From: Psococerastis gibbosa
Lineage: Eukaryota > Arthropoda > Insecta > Psocodea > Psocidae
DNA length: 64,000 bases
Direction: 5' to 3'
Assembly: GCA_963971405.1 (NCBI GenBank)
Contig: OZ020492.1
Location: 16,584,204-16,648,203 of the forward strand
This document shows positions 42,598-53,034 of the stretch, piece after piece; within the stretch, counting starts at the first letter, position 1; every line of letters begins with the position of its first letter. The notes below the pieces were generated by a model that was not told the DNA's origin, did no database searches, and saw only the letters and a program-made list of their open reading frames with translations. The translations under genes were made by a program, and so were the position numbers.

Positions 42598-42690
42598 TTA
42601 CCGAAAAATGTAGCAAGTGTAGAACTCGAACCAACAACTTTTCGGGTGAAAGTCAGAGTCCAATACCCCTACTCCACATGTCCTGACAAT
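42598..42690 (-). mobile_element. tRNA-like SINE family A, partial minus copy
   Basis: GTAGAACTCGAACCAACAAC TTTTCGGGTGAAAG and CCCCTACTCCACATGTCC are the reverse B box, linker and A box. Confidence 0.6.
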
Positions 42691-42974
42691 CTTCAATACG
42701 GTACTTGAATTCCAAAGTGCTTTCTTCCAATGATACTATGAGTGCGATACAGGAAAATTTAACATACAAAAAAGTAGTTAATTATTTAATTAAACATTCT
42801 ACTCGTATAACAATAATAAAACACAAAATTAAAGAAAATACCACTAATTAGCCTTTTCCCCAAGATAATTATAATTTTATTTGTTGTAATTATTATTTAT
42901 TTATTTATCGCATGTTTTTACAATATGGTAATGATGATAATTATAAGGATATGTTTAGCAGAGAATTAGAAAAC

Positions 42975-43326
42975 CAAAATCCGTCGTTTTTGTTTATTTT
43001 TTATTTTTTATTTAATAATATTAAGAGAGCATGTAAAGATTGGGTTGTAGATGTGAATTGCAGAAGACTACCACTATACATCATATAAGCTAATTAGGGT
43101 ATTTTTAATTTTTGGTGTTTCTCCATCAGTTCATTTTTATCTGAAATTGTAGACCCCAATAATTTTCATAAAAGAGCTACTGTAGCAAAAATGAAAAATA
43201 CTTCATTATATGATGCTTAAAGTAGTCCTTTACAACTTAAATGAGCCAAATCTTTAATATTTCATAATTTAATAAAGGAAAAAACGGATTAGAGGTGTCA
43301 ATTTTCTACGTAGCATACATATCATC
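42975..43326. mobile_element. TIR element family T, copy 3 (left end eroded)
   Basis: TTTTTATTTTTTATTTAATA, AGAGCATGTAAAGATTGGG, ATCATATAAGC and GTATTTTTAATTTTTGG are followed by their inverted partners and the end AATTTTCTACGTAGCATACA TATCATC, then TTAA (43327-43330). Confidence 0.55.
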
Positions 43327-43587
43327 TTAAGAGAGGAATTTTATTAAACATTTATTGCACTTACAAAGGAAACTGAGAAATAAATTAAATAATGCAAATG
43401 ACAGAATTTCTGAAATTCCGACTTTATTCCGAAGCAGAGAGAAATGTGGATGAATGAGTATATTATTCCATGCGAAAATCATTTTCATTTTTAATTTATA
43501 AAAGGAACGGTATAGAAAATATCATTCCAAACGTCTTTTTTATGCATATTCGTTACAAAAAAATATGTTAATGAATGCAACAGCAGA

Positions 43588-43760
43588 AGTGCAGATGGTA
43601 CGTACTCTGACCTGACGCTCAGACAGAAGGTTGGTGGTTTGAGTCCCACACATTTCCTGGAGGATGCAAAACAAGCTATCATAGTTGAGTTTATAGCTTT
43701 ATTGCTATATTCGTTAGGTTGGTTTAGCAATAAAACAAAAGTCAATATTTACTGAAATTC
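43588..43760 (+). mobile_element. tRNA-like SINE family A, diverged copy
   Basis: CAGAAGGTTGGTGGTTTGAG TCCCACACATTTCC, CATAGTTGAG, TATTCGTTAGGTTGGTTTAG; the 5' box is mutated. Confidence 0.55.
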
Positions 43761-43867
43761 ATAAATATTGACTTTTTGTTCTATTACTAAGCCGCCCTGA
43801 AGTCAACATCTTAGAACCCCCCAAAATTGAGTAAGCCCAAAATTAAAAAGGGTTCCCGATATATGGA

Positions 43868-44105
43868 CGTGTAGAGTAGTGGAACGGACTCCAACTCTCA
43901 CCCGAAAGGTTGTTGGTTCGAGTCCCACACTTGCTATATTTTCATTCAACCTAGAGGAGTTAGAGCTTATCTTACACTCAACTAGGAAAGCCCGGGACCA
44001 CCTGCTTTTCATGCCCTCCGAAGCATGGCCAGAAAATGTAGCAAATGTGGGACTCGAACCAACAACCTTTCGGGTGAAAGCCAGAGGCCGTTCCACTACT
44101 CTACA
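43868..44105. mobile_element. Head-to-head inverted pair of SINE family A copies
   Basis: The plus-strand half (CGTGTAGAGTAGTGGAACGG to GTTCGAGTCCCACACTTGCT) is joined to a longer minus-strand copy (starting CCTAGAGGAGTTAGAGCTTA, through CATGCCCTCCGAAGCATGGC and GGGACTCGAACCAACAACCT, to CGTTCCACTACTCTAC). The two B boxes face each other and the whole would fold into a hairpin. Confidence 0.7.
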
Positions 44106-44399
44106 GCAAACTCGTTACTAGAGTTGAAGGAAATTTTTATCTCAATAAATATAGGCATAAAAAAATAACTTAATATGTATAATATATAGTAAAATAATAT
44201 AAGGGGATATAAAAATAATGTTAAATTTACCTAAAATTAAAACGTTTCAATTTTATTTCAATTTCACCCTTTGATGTCTCGAAAAGTATTCACATTTTGA
44301 CTATAACTGTTCTTATGTTTATAAACGCAAAACTAAGGACGTTCCCTATAAAATGTGAAACTCATCCAGTCCGGTGAATTTTTTTGCATAGATCCCAAT

Positions 44400-44905
44400 A
44401 TCTTTTGCGGAAAGCAACCTGTCCTGTTTTGTTACTCAATTTAATACCTAAAACTTGCCTAAAGACAGAAAACATTGATAGAAAGGTTCCACAGAAAAAT
44501 TATTTTTTAGCCATTTTTCATGAAAATTGACTTATTTTAATTTTTTTACCCCCAGAAGCAAATTATCGAGGGGCAAGCGACCCCCTGCACTTTATTGATA
44601 AGATTAATAGCGACTACTACCTGTATATATCTGAATTTAAAAGAAATCGTTGTAGCCGTTTTTTAGAAATAATTTTTTTGTTGACGTTTTTTGAGACTAA
44701 ACCCCATCAAATTGAGTTAGCCCAAAATAAAAATAAAATTATTCTGAGGCATGATTTTTGTAAGCCTACATGCCAAATTTCATCCAAATCCACCGAGTAG
44801 TTTGTCCTCAAATCGATGAACAGACAGAGCGGCAGACTGACAGACATTTAGTACAATTTTTGGTTTCTGGGACCTCAAAACGTGTAAATCTGTTGAAATC
44901 TCAAA
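44400..44905 (-). mobile_element. ~860-bp family, partial copy
   Basis: TTTGCGGAAAGCAACCTGTC, TAATACCTAAAACTTGCC, GGGGCAAGCGACCCCCTGCA, TACATGCCAAATTTCATCCA and GGGACCTCAAAACGTGTAAA; one end is missing. Confidence 0.65.
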
Positions 44906-44929
44906 TCTCAACTCAAATGTATTGAGGGG

Positions 44930-45090
44930 GAAAACGGTTCAAATCAATATTCAGACGCAATTATTAGAACTTTGCGGTTTCAAACACGTTGGCTGCCATG
45001 AGAGTAGCAGGTGTTGTTAATTAACACTGAGCAGTCACGGTTGATTTATGTTAGAGATGACATCGATAATTTTGTGACAACTGGAGCGTG
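44930..45090 (-). repeat. Satellite monomer, diverged
   Basis: TTTCAAACACGTTGGCTGCC, ATGAGAGTAGCAGG, TTAACACTGAGCAGTCACGG and GATGACATCGATAATTTTGT correspond to the family in inverse orientation. Confidence 0.6.
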
Positions 45091-45169
45091 GTCATGAAGA
45101 AGAGAGGAGGCTACCGCGTTCCGCTCAGCTGCTCTATTATGGCGATGTTGGATTAGTCGCAATTGTTTT

Positions 45170-45252
45170 GACGGAGTTTTTATGGACCCATGCCTACTTA
45201 TATAGTGGCCCATAGGTCCCTTGTCCAATGCCATCGACCCCACAGATTTTGG
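45170..45252 (+). repeat. Repeat family R1, left half (split by hAT element)
   Basis: TTTTTATGGACCCATGCCTA, CCCTTGTCCAATGCCATCGA CCCCA. It continues after the insertion at 46433-46610 (GATTTCGGACATTATTTGTA, TTGGCAAACTGGTATACG). The intact sibling is 3236-3545. Confidence 0.75.
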
Positions 45253-46432
45253 CAGTGGCGGCGCTACGGGGGTGCCCGGGGGGGGGGGGCCTGCCCCGCC
45301 CCAACAGTTTCTCCGGCTCCCCCAGGGCCCCCACTTTTGAGATATTTGACATTTTGTTAAATTGAAGAATTATTGTACTTCAAAAAAGTCCGACACAACT
45401 GGTATAAAATAAATAAATAAATAAATAACCGTGTATTTTTCCTTAAACAATTTCAACCAAATACAAATACAGTTGAAGTGCCCCCTCATGCCCGCGGCGT
45501 GTGAGGGTAGCACTCAATACCTAAATATAGCCTACCTAATTCATTACTGTAATTTGTGGAGTTCGCCCCTGGTCCATAGTCTTATAATTGTCCTGTCTGT
45601 TGCTGTTCTTGTGTTACTGTCAGTGTTGTCGAAGGAGGGATACTTGTATTTGTTCATGTGCAAGTTCTTGGTTACAAGTTACTTGCTCCCCATTGGCGTA
45701 GATAGGGCACCCGTAGCATCCCCCAGGATTTCTGGTGAAAAAGACATTATGGGGGCGAACGGCATAGTATCCTGTATCCACAATATCGAAAGGGAAATTA
45801 ATTATTGGTATGCCTATTTCACATGAAAGACATCATGAAAAAAAATCAACATAGTGGCGACTAATTACTTTCACAAAAATAAATTAGGTACTCAAAATGG
45901 TTAAAAACCCCAATACTTCTGACCTATTTTTTCGAACTTTTCTCCGGGGGAGACCCCCGCCCCTCCCCCCCCCCTGAGTGGCAAGTTTATTCGTCGGTAA
46001 AATCTCAACTGTACTTCTAGCAAAATCCGTAAATCCTCACTAATTTAGGCCTATTTCTCAATTTTTTTCTCCGGGAGAGACCCCCGGTTCCCCCTCTTCC
46101 CAGAATATAATTTGCGCAATACCTCACTAATTTGGGCCCATTTACCGCTTTTTTTCTTGTTATATATATGCAATGGTATATTTCATACGCATTAAAAAAA
46201 GAAAATTTAAGTAATAGTAAAGTCATAATATTTGCTGGGCAGACTTCAGCAGTGAATGAGTAATGAATCAATGTCTTGGGGTCCTAAAGCCCCCCCCCCC
46301 CCCAGTAATTTTGGGAATTTACGCCAATGCTACTCCCAATGAAAAGTGTTTTGTTTTTTCATTGGCCCCCCAGATAGAAGTCATGCCTCCCCCCCCCCGG
46401 CCCCCACCTTAAAATTTCTAGCGCCGCCACTG
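45253..46432. mobile_element. hAT-like non-autonomous element, 1180 bp, 8-bp duplication (7/8)
   Basis: Ends CAGTGGCGGCGCTA(C) and (C)TAGCGCCGCCACTG; flanks GATTTTGG (45245-45252) and GATTTCGG (46433-46440). The flanking halves join into a continuous R1 repeat, so the boundaries are supported independently. Rich in poly-G/poly-C runs; no transposase seen. A second element is nested inside. Confidence 0.9.
45691..46329. mobile_element. Nested hAT-like MITE inside the 45253 element
   Basis: Ends CATTGGCGTAGAT and ATTTACGCCAATG are inverted; flanks TTGCTCCC and CTACTCCC agree at 6 of 8 positions. Contains two similar blocks near 45940 and 46055 (TTTTCTCCGGG(G)GAGACCCCC). Confidence 0.65.
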
Positions 46433-46610
46433 GATTTCGGACATTATTTGTATTGTTTCCGTATGAATTTTTGGCCATTGGCAAACTGGTATACGTTCTC
46501 AATGTCAACCTACACGGTCTACTAGCGATAATGGGCAGGCTGGGCAAGCTTACCATTAACGCAATGAAACAGGCGAAAGCATGACTTAACCAAGTACAGA
46601 TACCAGTCGA
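46433..46610 (+). repeat. Repeat family R1, right half
   Basis: Continuation of 45170-45252: GGACATTATTTGTATTGTTT, GAATTTTTGGCCATTGGCAA, AAGCTTACCATTAACGCAAT and AACCAAGTACAGATACCAGT. Confidence 0.75.
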
Positions 46611-46939
46611 TTTTGGATTAACATAATACCGGGGTTTATTCATTGTTTTAAACAAATGAGTGCAAAATGTGCGCGAAATTCAAATTTATAAATTAATCTT
46701 CGGCTATATTTTGGGTGATTTTTAAATTTTTTCACCCTTAGACGTAGACGCATTAATTAAAATTCTTATTATAATTCTAACTATAAAAATTCTACCTGTA
46801 CATTTTAATTCCCTTCAATTAAAAAAACAATGGAACCATTCACTTCCACTAATTTATTAACTTGAATTTCCCACGCATATTTTAACACCGTCACGTGACA
46901 CGTTACTATTGTGGTATTAAAAAATGAACCCCAGTATTG

Positions 46940-47640
46940 TGTTAATCCCAAATCGCCACAATAGGGCTGCAGAAGGCTTAAATCAATGTTGGGATGCAAG
47001 CTGTCGTTTCAACACGTTGTCTGCTGTGAGAATTAGAGGGGCTGTTAATTTATCACTGAGTAGTCACGTTTAATTTAGTTTAGTGATCACGTCGATATTT
47101 GTGTGACTAGGTGCGACGTTTGTGTTTTGCGGGTATTGACGATGAAAGGATCCTTTCCCGCTCAGAAAGTTTAAATTAATATGAAGAGGCAATTATGAGG
47201 AAGTTGTCATTACTAACCCATTGTCTGCCTCGATATTTTTTTTATAACTGAAGCGTGGAAATAAAAACCGGGTTAAAAATTCGAAATTAGTTTTATCACT
47301 TAAATACGATCCAAGTGACTTGGCAATGTCCTGTATACAGCACCAAGCGACAGTGGCAAAATTGTAGTTGCAGTTGGTAAATACAAGGCAAGTGTGTCAT
47401 TTGATGTCATGTGTTATGGCATAGAAAAATCCTGATAACTCAAAATAATGATTTTGGCGGTTAATCCGGTTTTATTTCCACGCTTCAACTATAAGCAATC
47501 ACTGGGAATAATTACAGAGGTCACGTTGATAGAAATATGGGAGGCTAGTGCGTCATTGAGGTTTGTGGGTAGGTAAAGGAAACGCCTTTAAAGGTTGAGA
47601 ATCAGAATCAGAATAAGTTATATTGATCAAATATAAGAAC
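46940..47640 (-). repeat. Satellite monomers, diverged, one split by a MITE
   Basis: TCAACACGTTGTCTGCTGTG, ATTAGAGGGGCTGTTAATTT, GTGATCACGTCGATATTTGT and GTTTGTGTTTTGCGGGTATT repeat as CCCATTGTCTGCCTCGATA and, beyond the insertion at 47247-47489, CAATCACTGGGAATAATTAC and GGTCACGTTGATAGAAATAT. Confidence 0.65.
47247..47489. mobile_element. TA-flanked MITE splitting a satellite monomer
   Basis: Between TA dinucleotides (47245-47246, 47490-47491): ends ACTGAAGCGTGGAAATAAAA and TTTTATTTCCACGCTTCAAC are inverted over about 25 bp, including ACCGG(G/A)TTA. The satellite sequence resumes on the right. TA duplication suggests Tc1/mariner mobilisation. Confidence 0.75.
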
Positions 47641-47947
47641 TCTTCAATTGTTAACACTTAAAACAAACAATAATTACAGTGGAAAAAATGAACAAATTGA
47701 ACAAATAGACATCATTTTTAGTAATTAGTACCTTAGTACCGGTATGCATTTATTAGTTTATTATTACTTTTAAAGTAGCTCACGCATCCTTAAAACAGCA
47801 GCTATGGGTTGTTTATTAAGGTACTTTGTCCTGATTGTGGGAGTTTTCATTCATATTTCCAAAAATGCGGCCGAACCCGAACAGGTCTGGTCTGCTTGTT
47901 GGGGCAATGAAGACCTCTGTTATTTCTTCTGTAGTTTCCCCCACTGT

Positions 47948-48895
47948 TTACATTAGTGTTTCTGAAATGAAGCTACGTATAATTTGCTTGGCAACTGCCA
48001 ACTTTTCTGTGTCTGAAAACGTTTTCCCATTCATATCAAAGTCATACACGGATAATTTGATAACGTGTACGTTACTATTTAACCCCCACTTATCCAGTTC
48101 ATTGTTGAAGAATCTCTTCCTCATAACTCTCTCAGAAGACTGATATCTATGCCATGGTACCTTAACAACAGCAATGTTAGTTTTATTGCAAGCCTGGGTG
48201 ATGTTATTCAAAGCATCGTCAAACAGTGGAATCTGCACTTTTTGGAGGTCCACAGTACCCCCAAAGATGACAAGATGATCCTCTTTGTCGAGCTTCAGGT
48301 CACTTACTAGCCGTGGTATGCCTGCTGTTAACTTGTCAATAGAAGACCCAATTTGGATAACACTGCGTACTTCTGTATCTTTCAGGTTACAGGCCAATGG
48401 ATGAGCGATACCTGCTCCCTGTTCGTCAGCAAGAAGAATTAGTTTTCTTGACTTTTTACTATAACCAATCCCAGGCGTATATAACAAATAATGCACCCTA
48501 TCGAGGTTGTATTCTTCGATGTGACTACCCAGTTGGTGTTGGGGTCGCACGGGTTCGATGGGAGATAGACAATCACTCAAGCCGCCTACAGTGTTTTGCG
48601 ATGTACTAGTATTTGCAGGGCAAACTGCAACAAGTTCCACTATTTCTGCCTTCAGCTTTACTTCCCTTTTGTTCGCTTCGACCAAAAGGTTTCGGGCCTC
48701 AGAAAGTTCAGCCTGCAGGCGTGCGTTCTCCCTCATCAACACTCTTTTTTCCCTATAGATGCCTGACCGCTCCATAGCGAGTGTCGGTCCAATAGGGGGC
48801 AGGCCCCAATTTGCGCCAATAGCCATTTGATAAGCCTCGTTAAAACGCACTTGGGGAGTGCGAGTGTTACTCACTGAAGTATTAGGTTGGTACAT
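47948..48895 (-). CDS. Coiled-coil protein with degenerate SGNH/GDSL-hydrolase-like domain
   Basis: Intronless frame of 315 residues starting at the first ATG after an in-frame stop (MYQPNTSVSNTRTPQVRFNE). Residues about 40-90 form a charged coiled coil (EKRVLMRENARLQAELSEAR). From about 150 the strand pattern matches the paralogue at 54474: KLILLADEQGAGIA, HLVIFGGTVDLQ, TNIAVVKVPWHRY, NVHVIKLSVYDF, EKLAVAKQIIRSF. The nucleophile block is ADEQ instead of GDS-like, and the third block is GGTVD instead of G.ND, so catalysis is unlikely. Such architecture occurs in ORF1 of some non-LTR elements and in host multigene families; I cannot decide which. No RT follows. Confidence 0.75.
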   Translation of the reverse strand: MYQPNTSVSNTRTPQVRFNEAYQMAIGANWGLPPIGPTLAMERSGIYREKRVLMRENARLQAELSEARNLLVEANKREVKLKAEIVELVAVCPANTSTSQNTVGGLSDCLSPIEPVRPQHQLGSHIEEYNLDRVHYLLYTPGIGYSKKSRKLILLADEQGAGIAHPLACNLKDTEVRSVIQIGSSIDKLTAGIPRLVSDLKLDKEDHLVIFGGTVDLQKVQIPLFDDALNNITQACNKTNIAVVKVPWHRYQSSERVMRKRFFNNELDKWGLNSNVHVIKLSVYDFDMNGKTFSDTEKLAVAKQIIRSFISETLM

Positions 48896-49114
48896 CCTCA
48901 CAGATGAATCAAGTCGTCAAAATCAGAAACGTCACTTTCACAATCCGTCTTCTTAGAGCTCACAACTACAACTACTACAGTCTACAAGATTCTACGGAGT
49001 TGCGCATCCCTCAAATCCCTCCAAATTCCCCCCCCCCCCTCCTCCTCCACCCTCTCCAATGAATGGAAAAATGTCCATTCTCCATGTCATGATTCCATTA
49101 CGTCACCAGGCAAA
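48896..49114. other. 5' flank of the minus-strand SGNH-like frame
   Basis: On the minus strand a short frame ending KKTDCESDVSDFDDLIHL and a stop lies directly before the ATG in another frame. It is preceded by AG-ended, acceptor-like sequence. It could be an upstream reading frame or the tail of a spliced exon. Confidence 0.35.
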
Positions 49115-49405
49115 CAATTCCATTCCATTGACCGGCTAGGGCTATTTCCAAAAACGGTGACGTGGTAGTAGACATTCAAGACTTAGGTGGCGTTTCCACT
49201 GACCTCGCATTGCAGAATTTTAGTTTGTTTGTTTGTTATTTTACTGTATGATCATTGATCAATTTTAACTATGGCATAGAGGAAAATAAACATTTCCGCC
49301 AATTCTGCAATGCGAGGTCGGTGGAAACGCCACCTAAGTCTTGAATGTCTGCTTCCATGTCACCGTTTTTGGAAGTAGCCCTAGCCGGTCAATGGAATGG
49401 GCGCC
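49115..49405. mobile_element. TTA-type MITE, copy B, long inverted arms
   Basis: CATTCCATTGACCGGCTAGG, GTGACGTGGTAGTAGACATT, CAAGACTTAGGTGGCGTTTC and CACTGACCTCGCATTGCAGA have inverted partners to 49400, so the arms are about 95 bp; copy A has lost half of its left arm. The middle (GATCATTGATCAATTTTAAC) is shared with copy A. Right end GGGCGCC; left end eroded and no clean TTA pair. Confidence 0.75.
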
Positions 49406-50475
49406 TGATGAAACAAACCTGCCAAAAACTTTAAAGGCTGTAATTAAAAATTTCAAAAAAATATATTATTAAGTAAATTTCATTTTTATTACTAAATTAT
49501 ATGACAAAAAAAAGCTTCTTTTCACATTGGTCAAAAGATTCTGCGAAAACAATATGAGCCTGAAAATTAAAGATGGTGCCAAATTATTTAATTTAATTCC
49601 AAAGCATGCCAACAACGTTAATCGGTTTCAATACTAGACTATGTTATATCATACAGGTATAACAACGATAAGATAGGTACATATTCAACTTTGTAGAAAG
49701 AAAAATTTGAGAAAGGAGGACATCATGGGAAAATGGACGGAAACTGGATTTGAACCTGAATATTTAGTTCCTATTTTTTCAAAAAAATTTCCCCGGCGTT
49801 AACCCCCGGGCCACAGTAGGCAGTTATACATACGAATCTTCGTCTGTTGAACCTAAGCTGCTATCAACATTAGTAAAACTCCACTGTTTCGCGCTTTTTG
49901 GCCAGGGCACCAAGCTTCGGGGGGGGGGGGGGGAAGTCGAAATGACAAAATATCTACCTCATACGAAATTCATGACATTTGGGAAAATAATAAGAAAGAA
50001 ATAAAAAGCACGGAGTGGACTTCAAGTATCTGAAAATTGCGCGAAATATCAGTTTATTATTGACGATTACTTATTGTACTGCTTAAAGAGGGTTTTCAGT
50101 TTTGACTCGGGTGAAGAAAGCCAAAAGGGCGTCTCTCTCAGATTCCAAGCTAAATCCTCTTGCGTTTCTTTGCTGTGAAAAGGACCTAACCCTCAGTTCT
50201 GTCCTTTCCATGGTTGTCAAAAATGTTGCCGAACAATAGGCAAGGAAAATATATTTGTGTTAATCCTGATCTATCTTTGAGGTCTATTTTTTAGTATTGG
50301 TATTTACCCAAGTTAATTAAAATATGTCTTGAGAGTTTACACCTTTTACCTGGGTCGCATTTCTTTAAATTTTCTTTTGCAACATTTTGTTTTAATGGGA
50401 TAGTAGGAGGTGGGGGGGGGGGGGGGCTGGAAGACTTGCTACCTAGGGCGGCGAAATCCCAAGGTAGGGGCCTGA
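49406..50475. other. Intergenic; SINE fragment at 49655-49780; poly-G tracts
   Basis: TTTGTAGAAAGAAAAATTTG, GAGAAAGGAGGACATCATGG and GGATTTGAACCTGAA match the SINE fragment at 28930. Poly-G runs of about 16 occur near 49920 and 50411. No gene. Confidence 0.45.
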
Positions 50476-50721
50476 TAGTGCCAGGCTTGGCTAAGGAGGG
50501 CCATGGCCATTCGCAAAATACAAAATTACAATAGGTTAAAAACCAAATCACTTGTCGAAATATTTGGCGGGGCCTTTGGTCCCCATTTTATCATCGATAC
50601 TGGAATATTCGTCTAAGCCCATGCCCCAAAGGGTACATAAGACTGTTCTGCCCAAGAGAGGGCCCCTATACAATCCCGGCCCAAGGGCCCCCAAAAGGCC
50701 AAAAGGCCAGACCCAGCACTG
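50476..50721. mobile_element. hAT-like MITE, 8-bp duplication (7/8)
   Basis: Ends TAGTGCCAGGCTTGGC and GCCAGACCCAGCACTG are inverted (consensus CAGTGC), with flanks GGGCCTGA (50468-50475) and GGACCTGA (50722-50729). The interior contains GGCCCC-rich segments. No coding capacity. Confidence 0.7.
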
Positions 50722-50729
50722 GGACCTGA

Positions 50730-51234
50730 TGGTAGTAGTAACTATAAGGGAGGATTTCCAAGAAAGATTCTAAATATTTCATGATGAGGGCGGAAGCCGA
50801 TTTATATTTATTCATAATCGCAGCATCGCATACACTTTCTTTAAATTGACAATTTTCCTTCTACTTGTTATGCATTAAGTCCACGGCTGCTACTCGCTCA
50901 ATGTATTTTTAGATGTTAACATTCAAGCTTTCATCACCTTCGTCAATAATAATTAGTTTAAAAAATCCGTCAATATGAAGTCATGTTAAAAACGTGTTTT
51001 AGCATTGCCAAAGAGCCGTGAAAGTGATACCGGAAGTTCGAGCAAATGGTTTCGTAAAACAGCAAAATACTCATGAGTGAAGCCTCTACTGTTGTGCATA
51101 CATTCTGACTCCCTCGTCAGCTGCCCCCCCCCCCCCCCAAATTTAGTAAGTCTGTTGTAAGTAAATTAATTGCGTTATAATTTTATCGATACTAAATTAT
51201 TTTATTAGATTTGACCCACCACTACCCCTCCAAA
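50730..51234. other. Intergenic, nothing recognised
   Basis: AT-rich with a poly-C run near 51124. Confidence 0.45.
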
Positions 51235-51900
51235 AAAAATATAGCATGGCCTGAAAGAGGAAGAATAGACGAAAACATGGGTATAATTTAAATTAAGATA
51301 GGCCAGCTAAATCTGCCCATAAAATTGCTTTAAATCCGCCCATGCAATTCAAATGGGATTGCTGGAAATGAATTTTTTTGCGTCATTTTTTTTAGAAATT
51401 GTGTTCCACTCGTGTTTAAGGGGTGAAGGGGTGAATTCGAAATTTTTATACTCGTTTGAAACCTTAATTCATATTGCTTCTAATGAGACATTCAAAATTA
51501 AATTCGGTTGCAAATTGCAGCCTGTGGAATGTTTTTACTCTATGCATGTAATTGGAAGAGTACCCTTTGAACCTGTTTTCCGCCGAAACACGGATGGCTT
51601 ATACACTCACCTGAGCCTGAGCCTGATAGTAAAAGCGGATAGTAAAACTGATTACATGCATAGAAAGAGTAAGAAAGGTGGAAAAGAACGAAAGTAGTTG
51701 GAAATTTTCAAATTGATATTAACACCTCCAAAAACACGGCTGAAAAAGCCCTAGTTTCGGTGAATATCGGCAAATTTAGGTGCACCTCCTCACGTTTCCT
51801 CCCCCCAAAGTCGAACCCTTTGCCCTATCACAACCAACAAATATAGCATGGCCTGAAAGAGGAAGAATAGACGAAGACATGGGTATAATTTAAGTTGAGA
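51235..51900 (-). repeat. Dispersed repeat with ~80-bp direct duplication at its ends
   Basis: ATATAGCATGGCCTGAAAGA GGAAGAATAGACGAA(A/G)ACATGGGTATAATTTAA occurs at 51240 and again at 51840 in the same orientation, bracketing about 600 bp. The inner part is the reverse complement of 6740-6920. The arrangement resembles a terminal-repeat element or a tandem insertion. A 114-aa frame (51353-51697) inside is unrecognised. Confidence 0.55.
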
Positions 51901-51950
51901 CAGGCCTTCTACATCTGCCCAAAAATGAGCGTCATCCATGAGCACATCAG

Positions 51951-52022
51951 GATGGCGCGTAACATGATGGCGCGTAACATGATGGCGCGTAACACGATGG
52001 CACGTAACCAAGATGGCGCGTC
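51951..52022 (+). repeat. 15-16-bp minisatellite, five units
   Basis: Units of (AT)GATGGCGCGTAACAT, the last two varied (ACGATGGCACGTAACC, AAGATGGCGCGTCAC). Confidence 0.85.
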
Positions 52023-53034
52023 ACAAGATTTTTCTTCCTACGTCGATAAAGAAGTTTCACTTCAAAAATGGGCTGAATCCGCTCCTGCCCCCAGCCAGCT
52101 CACAGTCATGGTAATTGCTTTGCAGTGAATCTCGATAGACAAGTAAAATACAATAGGCTTTGAAAACTGAAAGCAAAAAATTTTATGCAAACGATGTGTG
52201 GAAACGAAAGACTAAACCGGCAGGCATTCCAAACTACTGCCAAAGATGTATACCTCGATAACGCTATCATTTCTACGCATTAGAGGAAATTTAGTGCATT
52301 TAAGGAATTTTCAATATGCGCGGTACCAACAGTTTATGTGTTAGTTTACTTGTTTACTTGTGTTATCATTCAAAATTTGCAATTACCAAAGCAGAAATTA
52401 CCCTGTCAAAATGTTATACACAGTATGATTCGATTGATAGTGTGATGAATGAGCCCCAAGCTTAAAGCATTGATGTTGATGTAGCCTACTTGTCAAATGC
52501 AAAACATACATAATTCTAATTATTTTAGCATATCATCAGATATGAGATATATAATTACTATTATGTTGAGCTTAATATCTGTCGGTCATATGTAGAGCTC
52601 TGTTTACACCAATCGATGATTTCATTTCATATTGCTATTTAAATATCTATTCATTACTGTTACTTGTGAGACTGTGAGAGTTGGTAGAGCTATACAAAAC
52701 GGGCGCACTAAATCATGGAAAAAATGAAATGGAAAGAAGAATTTACCAGCATGAGGGGTTAATGATTGTTGTCTCTAGCCTATATAGTGTGTGAGTGATC
52801 TGCAAACTCAGGTTTCTCTCCCACAGAAACAAATTCTATCTAATACTTCGCCGTCCAGACACAAGTGATACATTTCCAGGGAGGGGGTGCCTAATTATTT
52901 TTTCAACTCTGGCACGAGCTTGTGGTTCTTGTTGAAATTCATGATACGCCACAGAGATGATTCGATATTTGCAAGTGTTGAGGGAGAAATGAGGCTTCTA
53001 TTTCCGATCGAAGTTTTAGTGCGATTCAGAGGAA
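52023..53034. other. Intergenic, nothing recognised
   Basis: About 1 kb with no supported features. Confidence 0.45.

Noticed and set aside
51895..52128. 77-aa frame with MARNMMARNMMARN repeats as a repeat protein
   Set aside because: It is a translation of the 15-16-bp minisatellite; unit length varies and breaks the frame.
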